Below the pieces are notes generated by a model that worked only from the letters and a program-made list of their open reading frames with translations, had not been told where the DNA came from and did not search any database. DNA of 43,686 nt from Clostridia bacterium (GTDB lineage: Bacteria; Bacillota; Clostridia; Christensenellales; Aristaeellaceae): contig JAFRBK010000010.1 in NCBI GenBank assembly GCA_017404985.1, positions 1-43,686 on the forward strand, read 5' to 3'. A program made the translations under genes and the position numbers. Numbering within the stretch: the stretch's first letter is position 1; every line of letters starts with the position of its first letter. Positions 8,331 to 15,576 of the stretch are shown one piece after another.

Positions 8331-9452
8331 TCAGATGATGACGTCCTTGGCGATCACGATCGGATACGCCTGCGGCCCGATCAGCCGGGCATTCCGCTTG
8401 ATGATGGCCTGCTTATCCAGGATGCAGTTCTCAATGTAGGCGCCCTCCTGCACCAGGCCGTCCTGCATGATGATGCAGTTCTTGACGTGGGCGCTCGGCG
8501 CGATTTTCACGCCGCGGAAAAGCACGCTGTTCTCGATGCTTCCCTCGATCTGGCATCCGTCGGCCACCAGGGAGTTGACCACGCTGCAGTCGTCCCCGTA
8601 GTAGGCGGGCATCTCGTCCCGGACCTTGGTGTATACCGGCATATCCTCCCGGAAAATGCCCTTCCGCTTGGCGGTGTCCAGAATGTCCATGTTGAATTTG
8701 AAATAGCTCTGCACGGAGTCGATGTTCCAGCACATGCCCTTGTATTCATAGGCGTTCACCTTGGCCGTGCCGTCCCGCACCAGGCGCTGGATCACATCGC
8801 GGTCCATGCTGTGCAGCCCGTGGGCCACGGCTTTGTCCACCAGCTCGCGCAGAAGCTCGCGGCGGATCACCATCACCTGCATGTATATGTTGTTGTAGGA
8901 CGGGTGGGTCGGGTCCACTTCCAGGTCGGTCACATTGTGGCTTTCATCGAGGGACAGGTACGTGCCGGCTTCATCCCGCTTGATGCCCTCGTCGGTGGTG
9001 TAGAGCAGCGTCATGTCCGCGCCGGTATCCCGGAAGAAGCGGACCAGCTCGTCCATCTTGGCGTTGTAGATGATTTTGCTGTTGCTCAGAATGATGGTTT
9101 CCTGCTTGCTCCGCACCAGGTAGTTGGTGTTGGACCGCAACGCATCCAGCACGCCGGGATACAGCCCCACGTTTTCCCTGGTCAGGAAGGGCGGCAGGAT
9201 ATGCAGGCCATCGATTTTTCCGTGCAGATCCCATTCCTTGCCGGAACCCAGGTGGTCCATCAGGGAGTGGTAGTTCTTCTGCATGATGACGCCGACGTTC
9301 TTGATGCCGCCGTTGACCATGCTGGAAACCAGGAAGTCGATGATCCGGTATCTGCTGGCGACGGGCAGGGCGGCGATGGCGCGGTACAAGGTCAGTTCAC
9401 GGAGCTGGGCGTCGCCCTCTCCGGTATAGATGATTCCCATTACATCTTTCAT
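8331..9452 (-). CDS. glgD: ADP-glucose pyrophosphorylase subunit GlgD
   Basis: A 373-residue paralogue of GlgC that, in Bacillota, forms a hetero-oligomer with GlgC and raises its activity. It shares ASRYRIIDFLVSSMVNGGI with the nucleotidyltransferase fold and has a C-terminal left-handed beta-helix (SVVNSLVADGCQIEGSIENS). The catalytic GGxGxRL loop is replaced by YTGEGDAQLREL near residues 9-20, so by itself it is expected to be poorly active or inactive. The gap to glgC is 30 bases. AAAGGAAAG precedes the ATG. Confidence 0.96.
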   Translation of the reverse strand: MKDVMGIIYTGEGDAQLRELTLYRAIAALPVASRYRIIDFLVSSMVNGGIKNVGVIMQKNYHSLMDHLGSGKEWDLHGKIDGLHILPPFLTRENVGLYPGVLDALRSNTNYLVRSKQETIILSNSKIIYNAKMDELVRFFRDTGADMTLLYTTDEGIKRDEAGTYLSLDESHNVTDLEVDPTHPSYNNIYMQVMVIRRELLRELVDKAVAHGLHSMDRDVIQRLVRDGTAKVNAYEYKGMCWNIDSVQSYFKFNMDILDTAKRKGIFREDMPVYTKVRDEMPAYYGDDCSVVNSLVADGCQIEGSIENSVLFRGVKIAPSAHVKNCIIMQDGLVQEGAYIENCILDKQAIIKRNARLIGPQAYPIVIAKDVII

Positions 9453-9482
9453 GATCGTTCTTTCCTTTCCAATGTTTTATGC

Positions 9483-10667
9483 TCAGAAAGTGTAGTTTTC
9501 GTCGACCTGTTCGCCGGCGGGAACGGATACGCCGGCCGGCAGGGTCACGCCATGGCCGATGACGGCGATCTTCCCTTCTTCCTCCCCGACGATGGCTCCG
9601 GGCCCGATTACCGCGTTTTCAGCGATGATGCAGCGCCGGACGATGGCGCCCCGGCGGATGACGCTGCCGGGCATCACCACGGCGGATTCGACACTGGCGC
9701 CTTCCTCAACGATGACGCCCGCGAAGAGGATGGAATGGTTCACGTTGCCGTATACCTCGCAGCCTTCGGTGATCAGGCTGTCGGCGACGGTCGCGCCCTT
9801 GGCGATGTAGTGCGGCGCCATCCCGGGATTCCGGGCGAAAATCCGCCACTTTTTGTCATGCATGTCGATGGGCATGGGGTTCTGCAGCAGGTCCATGTTG
9901 GCCTCCCACAGGCTTTCGATGGTGCCCACGTCCTTCCAGTATCCGTTGAAGTTGTACGCGCAGAGAATTTGCTTGTCGTTCAGCATGTTCGGGATGATGT
10001 TTTTCCCGAAGTCATTGGAGCTCTTCTTGTCGTTTTCGTCTTCAATCAGGTAGTGGCGAAGCTTTTCCCACGTGAAGATGTATACGCCCATGGAGGCCTT
10101 GTTGCTCTTCGGGTTTTTGGGCTTCTCCTCAAATTCGGTGATCCGGTCCTCGCTGTCTGTGTTCATGATGCCGAAGCGGGAGGCCTCCTCCCACGGCACC
10201 GGCCGCACCGCGATGGTGGCGTCCGCCCCGTGCCGGATATGGAAGTTCAGCATGGCGTTGTAGTCCATTTTGTAAATGTGGTCGCCGGAAAGGATCAGAA
10301 CGTAGTCCGGGTTGTATTGTTCGATGAAGGCCATGTTCTGATAGATGGCGTTGGCGGTCCCGCGGTACCATTCGCTGCTCTTCACCTTCTGGTACGGGGG
10401 AAGCACGAACACGCCGCCGTTGGAAATATCCAGGTCCCACGGAGCGCCGGATCCGATGTACGCGTTCAGCTCCAGGGGCTGGTACTGGGTCAGCACGCCG
10501 ACGGTGTCAATGCCGCTGTTCGTGCAGTTGCTCAGCGGAAAATCGATGATGCGGTATTTTCCGCCGTAGGGTACGGCCGGTTTGGCAACATTCTGGGTCA
10601 GAATACCCAGCCGGCTGCCTTGTCCTCCTGCCAAAAGCATTGCAACACATGTTTTCTTTCTTAACAC
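9483..10667 (-). CDS. glgC: Glucose-1-phosphate adenylyltransferase
   Basis: Catalytic subunit that makes ADP-glucose from ATP and glucose-1-phosphate, the committed step of glycogen synthesis. With the GTG at 10667 it has 394 residues, beginning [20 protein letters not shown]. The catalytic/allosteric stretch [20 protein letters not shown], then [14 protein letters not shown], is intact, unlike in GlgD. The C-terminus is a beta-helix of hexapeptide repeats (VIGPGAIVG). An in-frame TTG at 10703 lies upstream, but AGGAG at 10679-10683 sits inside that extension and 11 bases before the GTG, so I prefer the GTG. It opens the glgC-glgD-glgA operon. Confidence 0.97.
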   Translation of the reverse strand: MLRKKTCVAMLLAGGQGSRLGILTQNVAKPAVPYGGKYRIIDFPLSNCTNSGIDTVGVLTQYQPLELNAYIGSGAPWDLDISNGGVFVLPPYQKVKSSEWYRGTANAIYQNMAFIEQYNPDYVLILSGDHIYKMDYNAMLNFHIRHGADATIAVRPVPWEEASRFGIMNTDSEDRITEFEEKPKNPKSNKASMGVYIFTWEKLRHYLIEDENDKKSSNDFGKNIIPNMLNDKQILCAYNFNGYWKDVGTIESLWEANMDLLQNPMPIDMHDKKWRIFARNPGMAPHYIAKGATVADSLITEGCEVYGNVNHSILFAGVIVEEGASVESAVVMPGSVIRRGAIVRRCIIAENAVIGPGAIVGEEEGKIAVIGHGVTLPAGVSVPAGEQVDENYTF

Positions 10668-10753
10668 AGGATTACACGCTCCTTTTAGATTATGATAGCT
10701 CAAATAACAGAAACAATAAGGATAGGACAGAATTGTTCTGCTCTGTTTGATTC

Positions 10754-10783
10754 ATTTTACCTTTATTTGCCTGTTCCCGTCAA
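10754..10783 (-). promoter_or_regulatory. Promoter of the glgCDA operon
   Basis: On the minus strand TTGACG (10778-10783) and TAAAAT (10754-10759) are 18 bases apart. The leader to the GTG at 10667 is about 80 bases. Confidence 0.7.
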
Positions 10784-10829
10784 GAGATATTTCACATATT
10801 TGGAACTTTTACCTGCCCGGCACTTATGG

Positions 10830-10835
10830 TATAAT
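10830..10835 (+). promoter_or_regulatory. Extended -10 promoter of the ECF sigma gene
   Basis: TATAAT preceded by TGG gives an extended -10 element; a weak TTTACC lies 16 bases upstream at 10808-10813. It precedes the sigma factor start by about 125 bases. A promoter read by the ECF sigma itself was not recognised. Confidence 0.55.
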
Positions 10836-10855
10836 GCCTGTAACCGGATGAAAAA

Positions 10856-10886
10856 TGCCGGAAGCGTTCGCTCCGGCTGTTTTTCC
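10856..10886 (+). terminator. Leader hairpin with T-run before the ECF sigma gene
   Basis: GCCGGAAGCG and CGCTCCGGC form a 9-bp stem with one bulged A and a very short loop, followed by TGTTTTT. It lies between the -10 box and the sigma gene, so it would act as a leader attenuator, or as a terminator of a short transcript. No sensing structure is visible. Confidence 0.45.
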
Positions 10887-10959
10887 CCGGCCTGAAAATT
10901 TTCTTTTTGATTTCAGGATGGAAACCGTGGCTTCCATCGTTGGATTTACGGAGGATTGG

Positions 10960-11478
10960 ATGTCCGACTCGAATTCGTCCCGGGAGAACGCTTCTCCCCC
11001 GCTGGATTTCTCTGCCCTCTATGACCGTTACGCGACGGATGTGCTCCGCGTATCCTATTATTATCTGGGGGACCGCCAGAAGGCGGAGGACATCACCCAG
11101 GATGTCTTTGTCAAGCTCCTGACGGTGAAGCCGGCGCTGGTGGAGGGCAAGGAAAAAGCCTGGCTCCTGAAGGTGGCCCTCAATAAATGCCGGGACACCT
11201 GGCGCAACTCCTGGTACAAACGGGTCATTCTCGGCCATCCGGCCTTCGAGCTCTTCCCCGCTCCGGATGAAATCGGTTCCCTGGCGGAGGAGCAGGCCCT
11301 CACGGAAGCCATCGGCAGGCTCCCGTCGGAGTTTAAGGAAGTAGTTCTTCTATATTATTATCAGGGCTTCAGCGTAGCCGAAATCGCGGAGATGTACAAT
11401 ATGGCGGAGGGAACGGTTTCCTCCCGCCTCAGCCGGGCCAGATCAAAACTGAAAGGGATGCTTGACGATCATGAATGA
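10960..11478 (+). CDS. ECF (sigma-70 family) RNA polymerase sigma factor
   Basis: A 172-residue sigma factor with only regions 2 and 4. Region 2 is DFSALYDRYATDVLRVSYYY followed by AEDITQDVFVKLL; region 4 is LPSEFKEVVLLYYYQGFSV, then the helix-turn-helix AEIAEMYNMAEGTVSSRLSR. The ATG at 10960 has GGAGG 5 bases upstream and is preferred over longer in-frame starts back to 10855. The gene overlaps the next ORF, encoding a one-helix membrane protein, by 8 bases, the usual sigma/anti-sigma arrangement. The target regulon cannot be told. Confidence 0.95.
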   Translation: MSDSNSSRENASPPLDFSALYDRYATDVLRVSYYYLGDRQKAEDITQDVFVKLLTVKPALVEGKEKAWLLKVALNKCRDTWRNSWYKRVILGHPAFELFPAPDEIGSLAEEQALTEAIGRLPSEFKEVVLLYYYQGFSVAEIAEMYNMAEGTVSSRLSRARSKLKGMLDDHE

Positions 11479-11974
11479 GGAAAAACTGCTGGAAGGCCTT
11501 CGGGAATCCACGGAGCGCACGCTCCATGGCCTGCAGGCGGATGACCGGTTGAAAAACAGAATCATGGAGTCCGCCACCGGGGCGGGCGCTTCCGGCGCGC
11601 CGCGCTTTCGCCGGCTGGTTCCGGCCATGGTCGCCCTCTCGGCGGTGATGGTGCTCGTTTTTGCGGCCTTCGGCGGCATTCCTGCCGGGGTCCGGCCCGA
11701 TGAGCCCCGGATGATTTCGATTGCCGCCGGCACCGCCAAGGACAGGGCGGTTTCCCTCACTGTCGGCTCCCGGGACTATCGCCTTTTGCCGGATGGGCCG
11801 GGCGAAATTGCCCTTCTGGAAAAATTGGGCGAGGTCGGCGAGGCAGATATTTCCAGCACCCTCTTCCCCGATGGCAGCGCCGTCTTCGCGACGGACCGGG
11901 CGGATACCCTGGCGGTGGTTTCGGAGGACCGAACCGTGTTCCTGGAACAGGTTCCGGACGGAGAAAAGCAATAA
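11471..11974 (+). CDS. Putative anti-sigma factor, single-pass membrane protein
   Basis: A 167-residue protein of unknown family, overlapping the ECF sigma gene by 8 bases. Residues 1-45 are charged and soluble; one membrane segment LVPAMVALSAVMVLVFAAF lies at about 49-67; the remaining 100 residues would be extracellular, ending with GEKQ. There is no HxxxCxxC zinc anti-sigma motif. The anti-sigma role is inferred only from position, coupling and topology. It ends 21 bases from the convergent sigH with no terminator between them. Confidence 0.7.
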   Translation: MNEEKLLEGLRESTERTLHGLQADDRLKNRIMESATGAGASGAPRFRRLVPAMVALSAVMVLVFAAFGGIPAGVRPDEPRMISIAAGTAKDRAVSLTVGSRDYRLLPDGPGEIALLEKLGEVGEADISSTLFPDGSAVFATDRADTLAVVSEDRTVFLEQVPDGEKQ

Positions 11975-11995
11975 CCGTTCACCCCGGTACAGTTT

Positions 11996-12616
11996 TTATC
12001 GTTTCCCTTCTTCTTCCAGATATTTTTCCAGCTTGCGCTTGACGCGCTGCAGGGCATTGTCGATGGATTTGACGTGCCTTCCCAGCGCTTCGGCGATTTC
12101 CTGATAGCTTTTTCCGTCCAGGTAGGCGCTCAGCACCTCCTGCTCGAGCCCGGAAAGCACCTCGCTGATCTTGGCGTGAATGTCCCCCAGGTCCTCCCGG
12201 TTGATGATGAGCTCCTCCGGGTTGGAGGTCCGCCCTTCCATGATCACGTCCAGCAGCGTCCGGTCGCTTTCTTCGTCGTACAGGGGCTTATTCAGGCTCA
12301 CGTAGCTGTTCAGGGGGATATGCTTCTGGCGGGTGGCGGTCTTGATGGCGGTAATGATCTGCCGCGTGATGCAAAGCTCGGCAAAAGCCCGGAAGGAGCT
12401 GAGCTTGTTGGGCTGAAAATCCCGGATGGCTTTGTACAGGCCGATCATGCCCTCCTGCACGATGTCTTCGTGGTCAGCGCCGATCAGAAAGTAGCTCCTG
12501 GCTTTGGAACGCACGAAGTTTTTGTATTTGTTCAGCAGATATTCTTCCGCAACGCTGTCCCCCTCATGGCACAGGACAACGATCTCTTCGTCGGATAATT
12601 CTGAGTATGGCTTCAT
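11996..12616 (-). CDS. sigH: RNA polymerase sigma-H (Spo0H type)
   Basis: A 206-residue group 3-like sigma factor that in Bacilli and Clostridia directs transition-phase and early sporulation genes. Region 2 has YFLIGADHEDIVQEGMIGLY, the sigma-H hallmark, then FRAFAELCITRQIITAIKTA; region 4 ends with SYQEIAEALGRHVKSIDNAL. The ATG at 12616 is preceded by GGGGTGG; longer in-frame readings would run into rlmB. It follows rlmB by 38 bases in the mrnC-thyX-rlmB-sigH order conserved in many Clostridia. Presence of sigH does not prove that the organism sporulates. Confidence 0.95.
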   Translation of the reverse strand: MKPYSELSDEEIVVLCHEGDSVAEEYLLNKYKNFVRSKARSYFLIGADHEDIVQEGMIGLYKAIRDFQPNKLSSFRAFAELCITRQIITAIKTATRQKHIPLNSYVSLNKPLYDEESDRTLLDVIMEGRTSNPEELIINREDLGDIHAKISEVLSGLEQEVLSAYLDGKSYQEIAEALGRHVKSIDNALQRVKRKLEKYLEEEGKR

Positions 12617-12654
12617 CTTGGATTCCACCCCGGCATTTTTTGTTCCTGGTTCCG

Positions 12655-13839
12655 TTATTTCCGCCTGGCGTCCAGCACGGCGTACATCATGATTCCGGCC
12701 GCCACGGAGGCGTTCAGGCTGTCCAGCTTCCCCTTCATGGGCAGCGACACGGCATAGTCGCATTTTTTCTCTGTCAGGCTGCTGATGCCGCTCCCTTCCG
12801 CCCCGATCACCAGCGCCGCCGGCCCGGTGAAGTCCACGGTCCGGTAGTCGGCCCCGTCCATGGTCACGGCATATACCCAGATATTCTTTTCTTTCAGCTG
12901 GTCGATGCACTGGTTCAGATTAGCCACCCGCGCCACCTTCAGGTATTCAACCGCCCCGGCGGAAGCCTTCACGGCGGCCGGCGTCAGCCCGGTGCTCCGG
13001 TGCTGGGGCACGATCACTCCGTGGGCGCCCGCACATTCGGCGGTCCGGATCACGGCACCCAGGTTGTGGGGGTCGGTGATCCCGTCCAGCAGGATGATGA
13101 ATGGCGGCTCGTTCCGTTCCGCGGCCGTTTCGAGAATCTCCTCCACCGTGGAGTACTGGTAGGCGGAGGCAAAGGCAATCAGCCCCTGGTGCTGCGGCGC
13201 GATCTCGTCCAACCGCTTTTTCTCCACGGTCTGAATCATCACCTTCTGCGCCTTGGCGGTGCTGATGATCTCCTTGGCCGATCCCGACAGTTCCCCCTTC
13301 TGCACCAGCAGCTTCTCCAGGTCCCGCCCGTTCTTCAGCGCCTCCCGGATGGGATTCCGCCCGGTCAGGATATAGCTGTCCTCCGGCATGTCGTTCTCAT
13401 GCGCCTGGCCCAAGGGGCTTTGTTCGGGAATGTATTCGAATTCCTGCCAGCGCGGCCGTTCCGGTTCCGCGTTCCTTTCGGGCTTAAACTCGCTGTCCTG
13501 GAAGCGGCGTCCGGAGGATTCCGTCTTCCGCACGGGCTTGTACTCGCTGTCCTGGTAGCGGCGTCCTGAGGGTTCCGTCTTCCGCCCGGGTTTAAATTCG
13601 CTGTCCTGGTAGCGACGTCCGGAGGATTCCGTCTTCCGCCCGGGCTTGAACTCGCTGCCCTGATAGCGGCGCCCAGAGGATTCCGTCTTGAATCCGTGCT
13701 TGTACTCGCTGTCCTGATAGCGGCGCCCGGAGGATTCCGTCTTCCGCCCGGGCTTGTATTCACTGTCCCGGTAGCCCGACCGTCCGGTGTCTGCCTTCCG
13801 TCCGGGCCGGAATTCGCTGTCTTTATACTGTTTCGCCAT
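12655..13839 (-). CDS. rlmB: 23S rRNA (guanosine-2'-O-) methyltransferase RlmB with repeat-rich N-terminus
   Basis: SpoU/TrmH-family knotted methyltransferase. The catalytic half (about residues 145-394) starts with ILTGRNPIREALKNG, the substrate-binding domain, and carries motif 1 NLGAVIRTAE, motif 2 LVIGAEGSGIS and motif 3 SLPMKGKLDSLNASVA. It is 394 residues, about 145 longer than usual, because of an N-terminal array of 18-residue repeats (consensus YQDSEYKPGRKTESSGRR) covering residues 5-130 plus a partial copy. This array is strongly basic and probably disordered. The ATG overlaps the end of thyX by 17 bases, with GGAGGAG 8 bases upstream. The extension is in frame with a good start, so it looks translated. 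Confidence 0.95.
   Translation of the reverse strand: MAKQYKDSEFRPGRKADTGRSGYRDSEYKPGRKTESSGRRYQDSEYKHGFKTESSGRRYQGSEFKPGRKTESSGRRYQDSEFKPGRKTEPSGRRYQDSEYKPVRKTESSGRRFQDSEFKPERNAEPERPRWQEFEYIPEQSPLGQAHENDMPEDSYILTGRNPIREALKNGRDLEKLLVQKGELSGSAKEIISTAKAQKVMIQTVEKKRLDEIAPQHQGLIAFASAYQYSTVEEILETAAERNEPPFIILLDGITDPHNLGAVIRTAECAGAHGVIVPQHRSTGLTPAAVKASAGAVEYLKVARVANLNQCIDQLKEKNIWVYAVTMDGADYRTVDFTGPAALVIGAEGSGISSLTEKKCDYAVSLPMKGKLDSLNASVAAGIMMYAVLDARRK
13420..13827 (-). repeat. 54-bp tandem repeats in rlmB
   Basis: Seven full in-frame 54-bp units (boundaries at 13827, 13773, 13719, 13665, 13611, 13557, 13503, ending 13450) and a partial eighth. Units 2-6 are nearly identical in DNA, while units 1, 7 and 8 have diverged, which suggests recent expansion from the middle by slippage or unequal recombination. 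Confidence 0.93.
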
Positions 13840-14587
13840 TTTTCTTCTCCTCCGCTTCTTTCAGCATTTGGGTGCGCGCCGCCCGGATTTCCGCTGCCCG
13901 GCCGCAGGATTTTTCGCCTTCCGGGCATTTCCCCCGCAGGCAGGCCGGCCCGGCGTCGGAAAACAGATCCGGCGCGGTTTCAAAGCACAGGCGGTGCATT
14001 TCGGCCGCCAGCGCCCGGATCTCCCATTGCGCCCGGCTGCACATCCGCAGCGAGAAGAAGTGGTAAAGCTCCCGCACGTTCATGGTCATCAGGATCCGGG
14101 TCTCGCAGGCGTTGGGCAGCACGAAGCGGGCGTCCTCGTTGGAGCTTTCCCCCGCGGCCCCCAGGGCGGCCTGCCATTCCCGATACCATTCCTCCATGGT
14201 CTGCATCTGCTCATGGTATTTCTGCACGGCCGCCTCCCCCAGCTGTTCAATCCGGGGAGGAATCACGTATCCGAATCCCTTTTCGTAGGATACATACCGC
14301 TGGCTCTGCACGCTGAAGCTGGCGATCCGGTGCCGGGTAATCTGCGCCAGCAGCGACCGGCTGACCCCTTCGATGCCGAAGGTGAAGCTGGCATGCTCAA
14401 AAATGGATTCATGCCCCATGGATTTCAGCCGTTCGATAAAGGCCGACTGGTCCTTCTCACTGATTTTCTTCTTCAGGTCTTCGATGTGGGACCCGGAATA
14501 GCAAAGCCTGGCTCCCAGGGCCACCGTTTCTTCCGGCGACAGCGTGTGCCGGACCAGGATTACCTTCAGTTTTTTTGCTTCAGCCAT
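13823..14587 (-). CDS. thyX: FAD-dependent thymidylate synthase
   Basis: Makes dTMP from dUMP using methylene-tetrahydrofolate and NADPH through FAD. The 254-residue protein carries the ThyX signature RHRIASFSVQSQR (residues 85-97) and the C-terminal NVRELYHFFSLRMCSRAQWEIR helix with the dUMP-binding arginine. It has a Cys-containing tail (GPACLRGKCPEGEKSC) of a kind often seen in clostridial ThyX. Its ATG overlaps the mrnC stop by 8 bases. Presence of ThyX suggests that no ThyA is needed, but the rest of the genome is not visible. Confidence 0.97.
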   Translation of the reverse strand: MAEAKKLKVILVRHTLSPEETVALGARLCYSGSHIEDLKKKISEKDQSAFIERLKSMGHESIFEHASFTFGIEGVSRSLLAQITRHRIASFSVQSQRYVSYEKGFGYVIPPRIEQLGEAAVQKYHEQMQTMEEWYREWQAALGAAGESSNEDARFVLPNACETRILMTMNVRELYHFFSLRMCSRAQWEIRALAAEMHRLCFETAPDLFSDAGPACLRGKCPEGEKSCGRAAEIRAARTQMLKEAEEKKNGETV

Positions 14588-14993
14588 GGTTGTCTCCCCC
14601 GATAATGGTCTGGAATATTTCTTCGATGCGGTCCTGCCTTCCCGTCAGGTACAGGTACCCGATCAGCGCCTCGAAGGCAGTGGCGGAGGAATAGTCCCCC
14701 GGTTTCTGGTTCTTCGGCGCAGGATGGTGGGCGTGGGCATTTCTGCCCCGGCGGACAATCTCGGTTTCCTGTTCTGTCAGGGAGCCCTGAATGGTTTCCA
14801 GAAAAGAGGCCTGCGCCTGCGCGTTCACATATTGCACGCATTCGCGGTGCATGTGCTTCACGTTCAGGGCCTGGCAGGTCAGCATCTGCCGCACGGCCAG
14901 CTCCCACACGGTATCCCCCAGATAGGCCAGCTGTAGGGAATTCAGGCGGTCCGCCGCGTCCTTGTCCAGTTTTTGCCCGGAAAACAATTCCAA
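14580..14993 (-). CDS. mrnC: Mini-ribonuclease III
   Basis: A 137-residue RNase III-type nuclease lacking the double-stranded RNA-binding domain; in B. subtilis it matures 23S rRNA. The catalytic motif LQLAYLGDTVWELAVR (residues 21-36) keeps the essential acidic residues, and the second metal site is in ATAFEALIGYLYL. It starts with TTG at 14993, with GGAGGGG 5 bases upstream; no ATG fits. It is the first gene of mrnC-thyX-rlmB-sigH. Confidence 0.95.
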   Translation of the reverse strand: MELFSGQKLDKDAADRLNSLQLAYLGDTVWELAVRQMLTCQALNVKHMHRECVQYVNAQAQASFLETIQGSLTEQETEIVRRGRNAHAHHPAPKNQKPGDYSSATAFEALIGYLYLTGRQDRIEEIFQTIIGGDNHG

Positions 14994-15023
14994 TGGATCC
15001 CCTCCGAATGAATGATTCAGAAT

Positions 15024-15029
15024 ATTATA
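15024..15029 (-). promoter_or_regulatory. Extended -10 promoter of the mrnC-thyX-rlmB-sigH operon
   Basis: TATAAT on the minus strand preceded by TGA gives an extended -10 element, without a good -35 box. It lies about 30 bases before the TTG start of mrnC and downstream of the tRNA-Lys terminator. Confidence 0.6.
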
Positions 15030-15070
15030 TCAGACTTCGCCTAAAAAATCATCTGCAAAAAAGATGGTGC

Positions 15071-15100
15071 AAAAAAATCCCCGAAGGCCTCTTCGGGGAT
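15071..15100 (-). terminator. Terminator of tRNA-Lys
   Basis: On the minus strand ATCCCCGAAG and CTTCGGGGAT form a near-perfect 10-bp stem, followed by seven T. It directly follows the tRNA 3' end. Confidence 0.9.
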
Positions 15101-15103
15101 TCG

Positions 15104-15176
15104 TACACCATTAGGGACTCGAACCCTAGACACCCTGATTAAGAGTCAGGTGCTCTACCAACTGAGCTAATGGTGC
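15104..15176 (-). tRNA. tRNA-Lys (CUU)
   Basis: A full cloverleaf of 73 bases: acceptor GCACCAT/ATGGTGT (a G-U first pair), D arm GCTCAGTTGGTAGAGC, anticodon stem CCTGA/TCAGG with loop CTCTTAA giving anticodon CUU, T arm TAGGG-TTCGAGT-CCCTA, discriminator A. CCA is not encoded. It reads AAG codons. Confidence 0.97.
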
Positions 15177-15193
15177 TCAAGCGAACAAATGCT

Positions 15194-15221
15194 ATTATAC
15201 ACAAAATCAGGGCAATGTCAA
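15194..15221 (-). promoter_or_regulatory. Promoter of tRNA-Lys
   Basis: Perfect TTGACA (15216-15221) and TATAAT (15194-15199) on the minus strand with a 16-base spacer, ending 17 bases before the mature tRNA. Confidence 0.88.
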
Positions 15222-15256
15222 CAAGAAATTTTCGGAATCGGAAAAAGTTTTTGTGC

Positions 15257-15291
15257 AAAGAAAGCAGGCCCCCCGCCCATGGGAGGCCTGC
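15257..15291 (-). terminator. Terminator of the ferredoxin gene
   Basis: GCAGGCCTCCC and GGGGGGCCTGC form an 11-bp stem (one G-U pair) followed by TTTCTTT on the minus strand, about 20 bases after the ferredoxin stop. Confidence 0.8.
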
Positions 15292-15310
15292 CGTGTTCAC
15301 CGGGAAAAAA

Positions 15311-15481
15311 TTACGCCTGGGCAGGAGCGCCGACGGGGCATGTATCAGCGCAGGCACCGCATTCGATACAGGCATCCGCATCGATCACATACTTGGAGTC
15401 TCCCTCGGAAATAGCGGAAACGGGGCACTGTGCAGCGCAGGCGCCGCAGCTGATGCATTCATCAGAAATTTTGTAAGCCAT
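15311..15481 (-). CDS. 2[4Fe-4S] ferredoxin
   Basis: A 56-residue clostridial-type ferredoxin, an electron carrier for anaerobic redox enzymes in the cytosol. Two CxxCxxCxxxCP clusters are complete: Cys9, 12, 15, 19 and Cys38, 41, 44, 48. The start ATG at 15481 has GGAGGT 6 bases upstream. It has its own promoter and terminator, so it is a single-gene unit. The partner enzyme is not evident from neighbours. Confidence 0.97.
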   Translation of the reverse strand: MAYKISDECISCGACAAQCPVSAISEGDSKYVIDADACIECGACADTCPVGAPAQA

Positions 15482-15529
15482 GTTTTTACCTCCATTATTT
15501 TCGCTCGTTATGAGCTTTCGTCGCTATTA

Positions 15530-15558
15530 AATATATCATGCAACGGGTGTAATTGCAA
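15530..15558 (-). promoter_or_regulatory. Promoter of the ferredoxin gene
   Basis: TTGCAA (15553-15558) and TATATT (15530-15535) on the minus strand with a 17-base spacer. Confidence 0.75.
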
Positions 15559-15576
15559 GCATTTTGTCACTTTTAG

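Noticed and set aside
8487-10664. A 725-codon plus-strand frame
   Set aside because: Antisense shadow of glgD and glgC; the minus-strand genes have clear motifs and ribosome binding sites.
13420-13827. CRISPR array
   Set aside because: The 54-bp units are contiguous, in frame with rlmB and have no spacers; they are coding tandem repeats.
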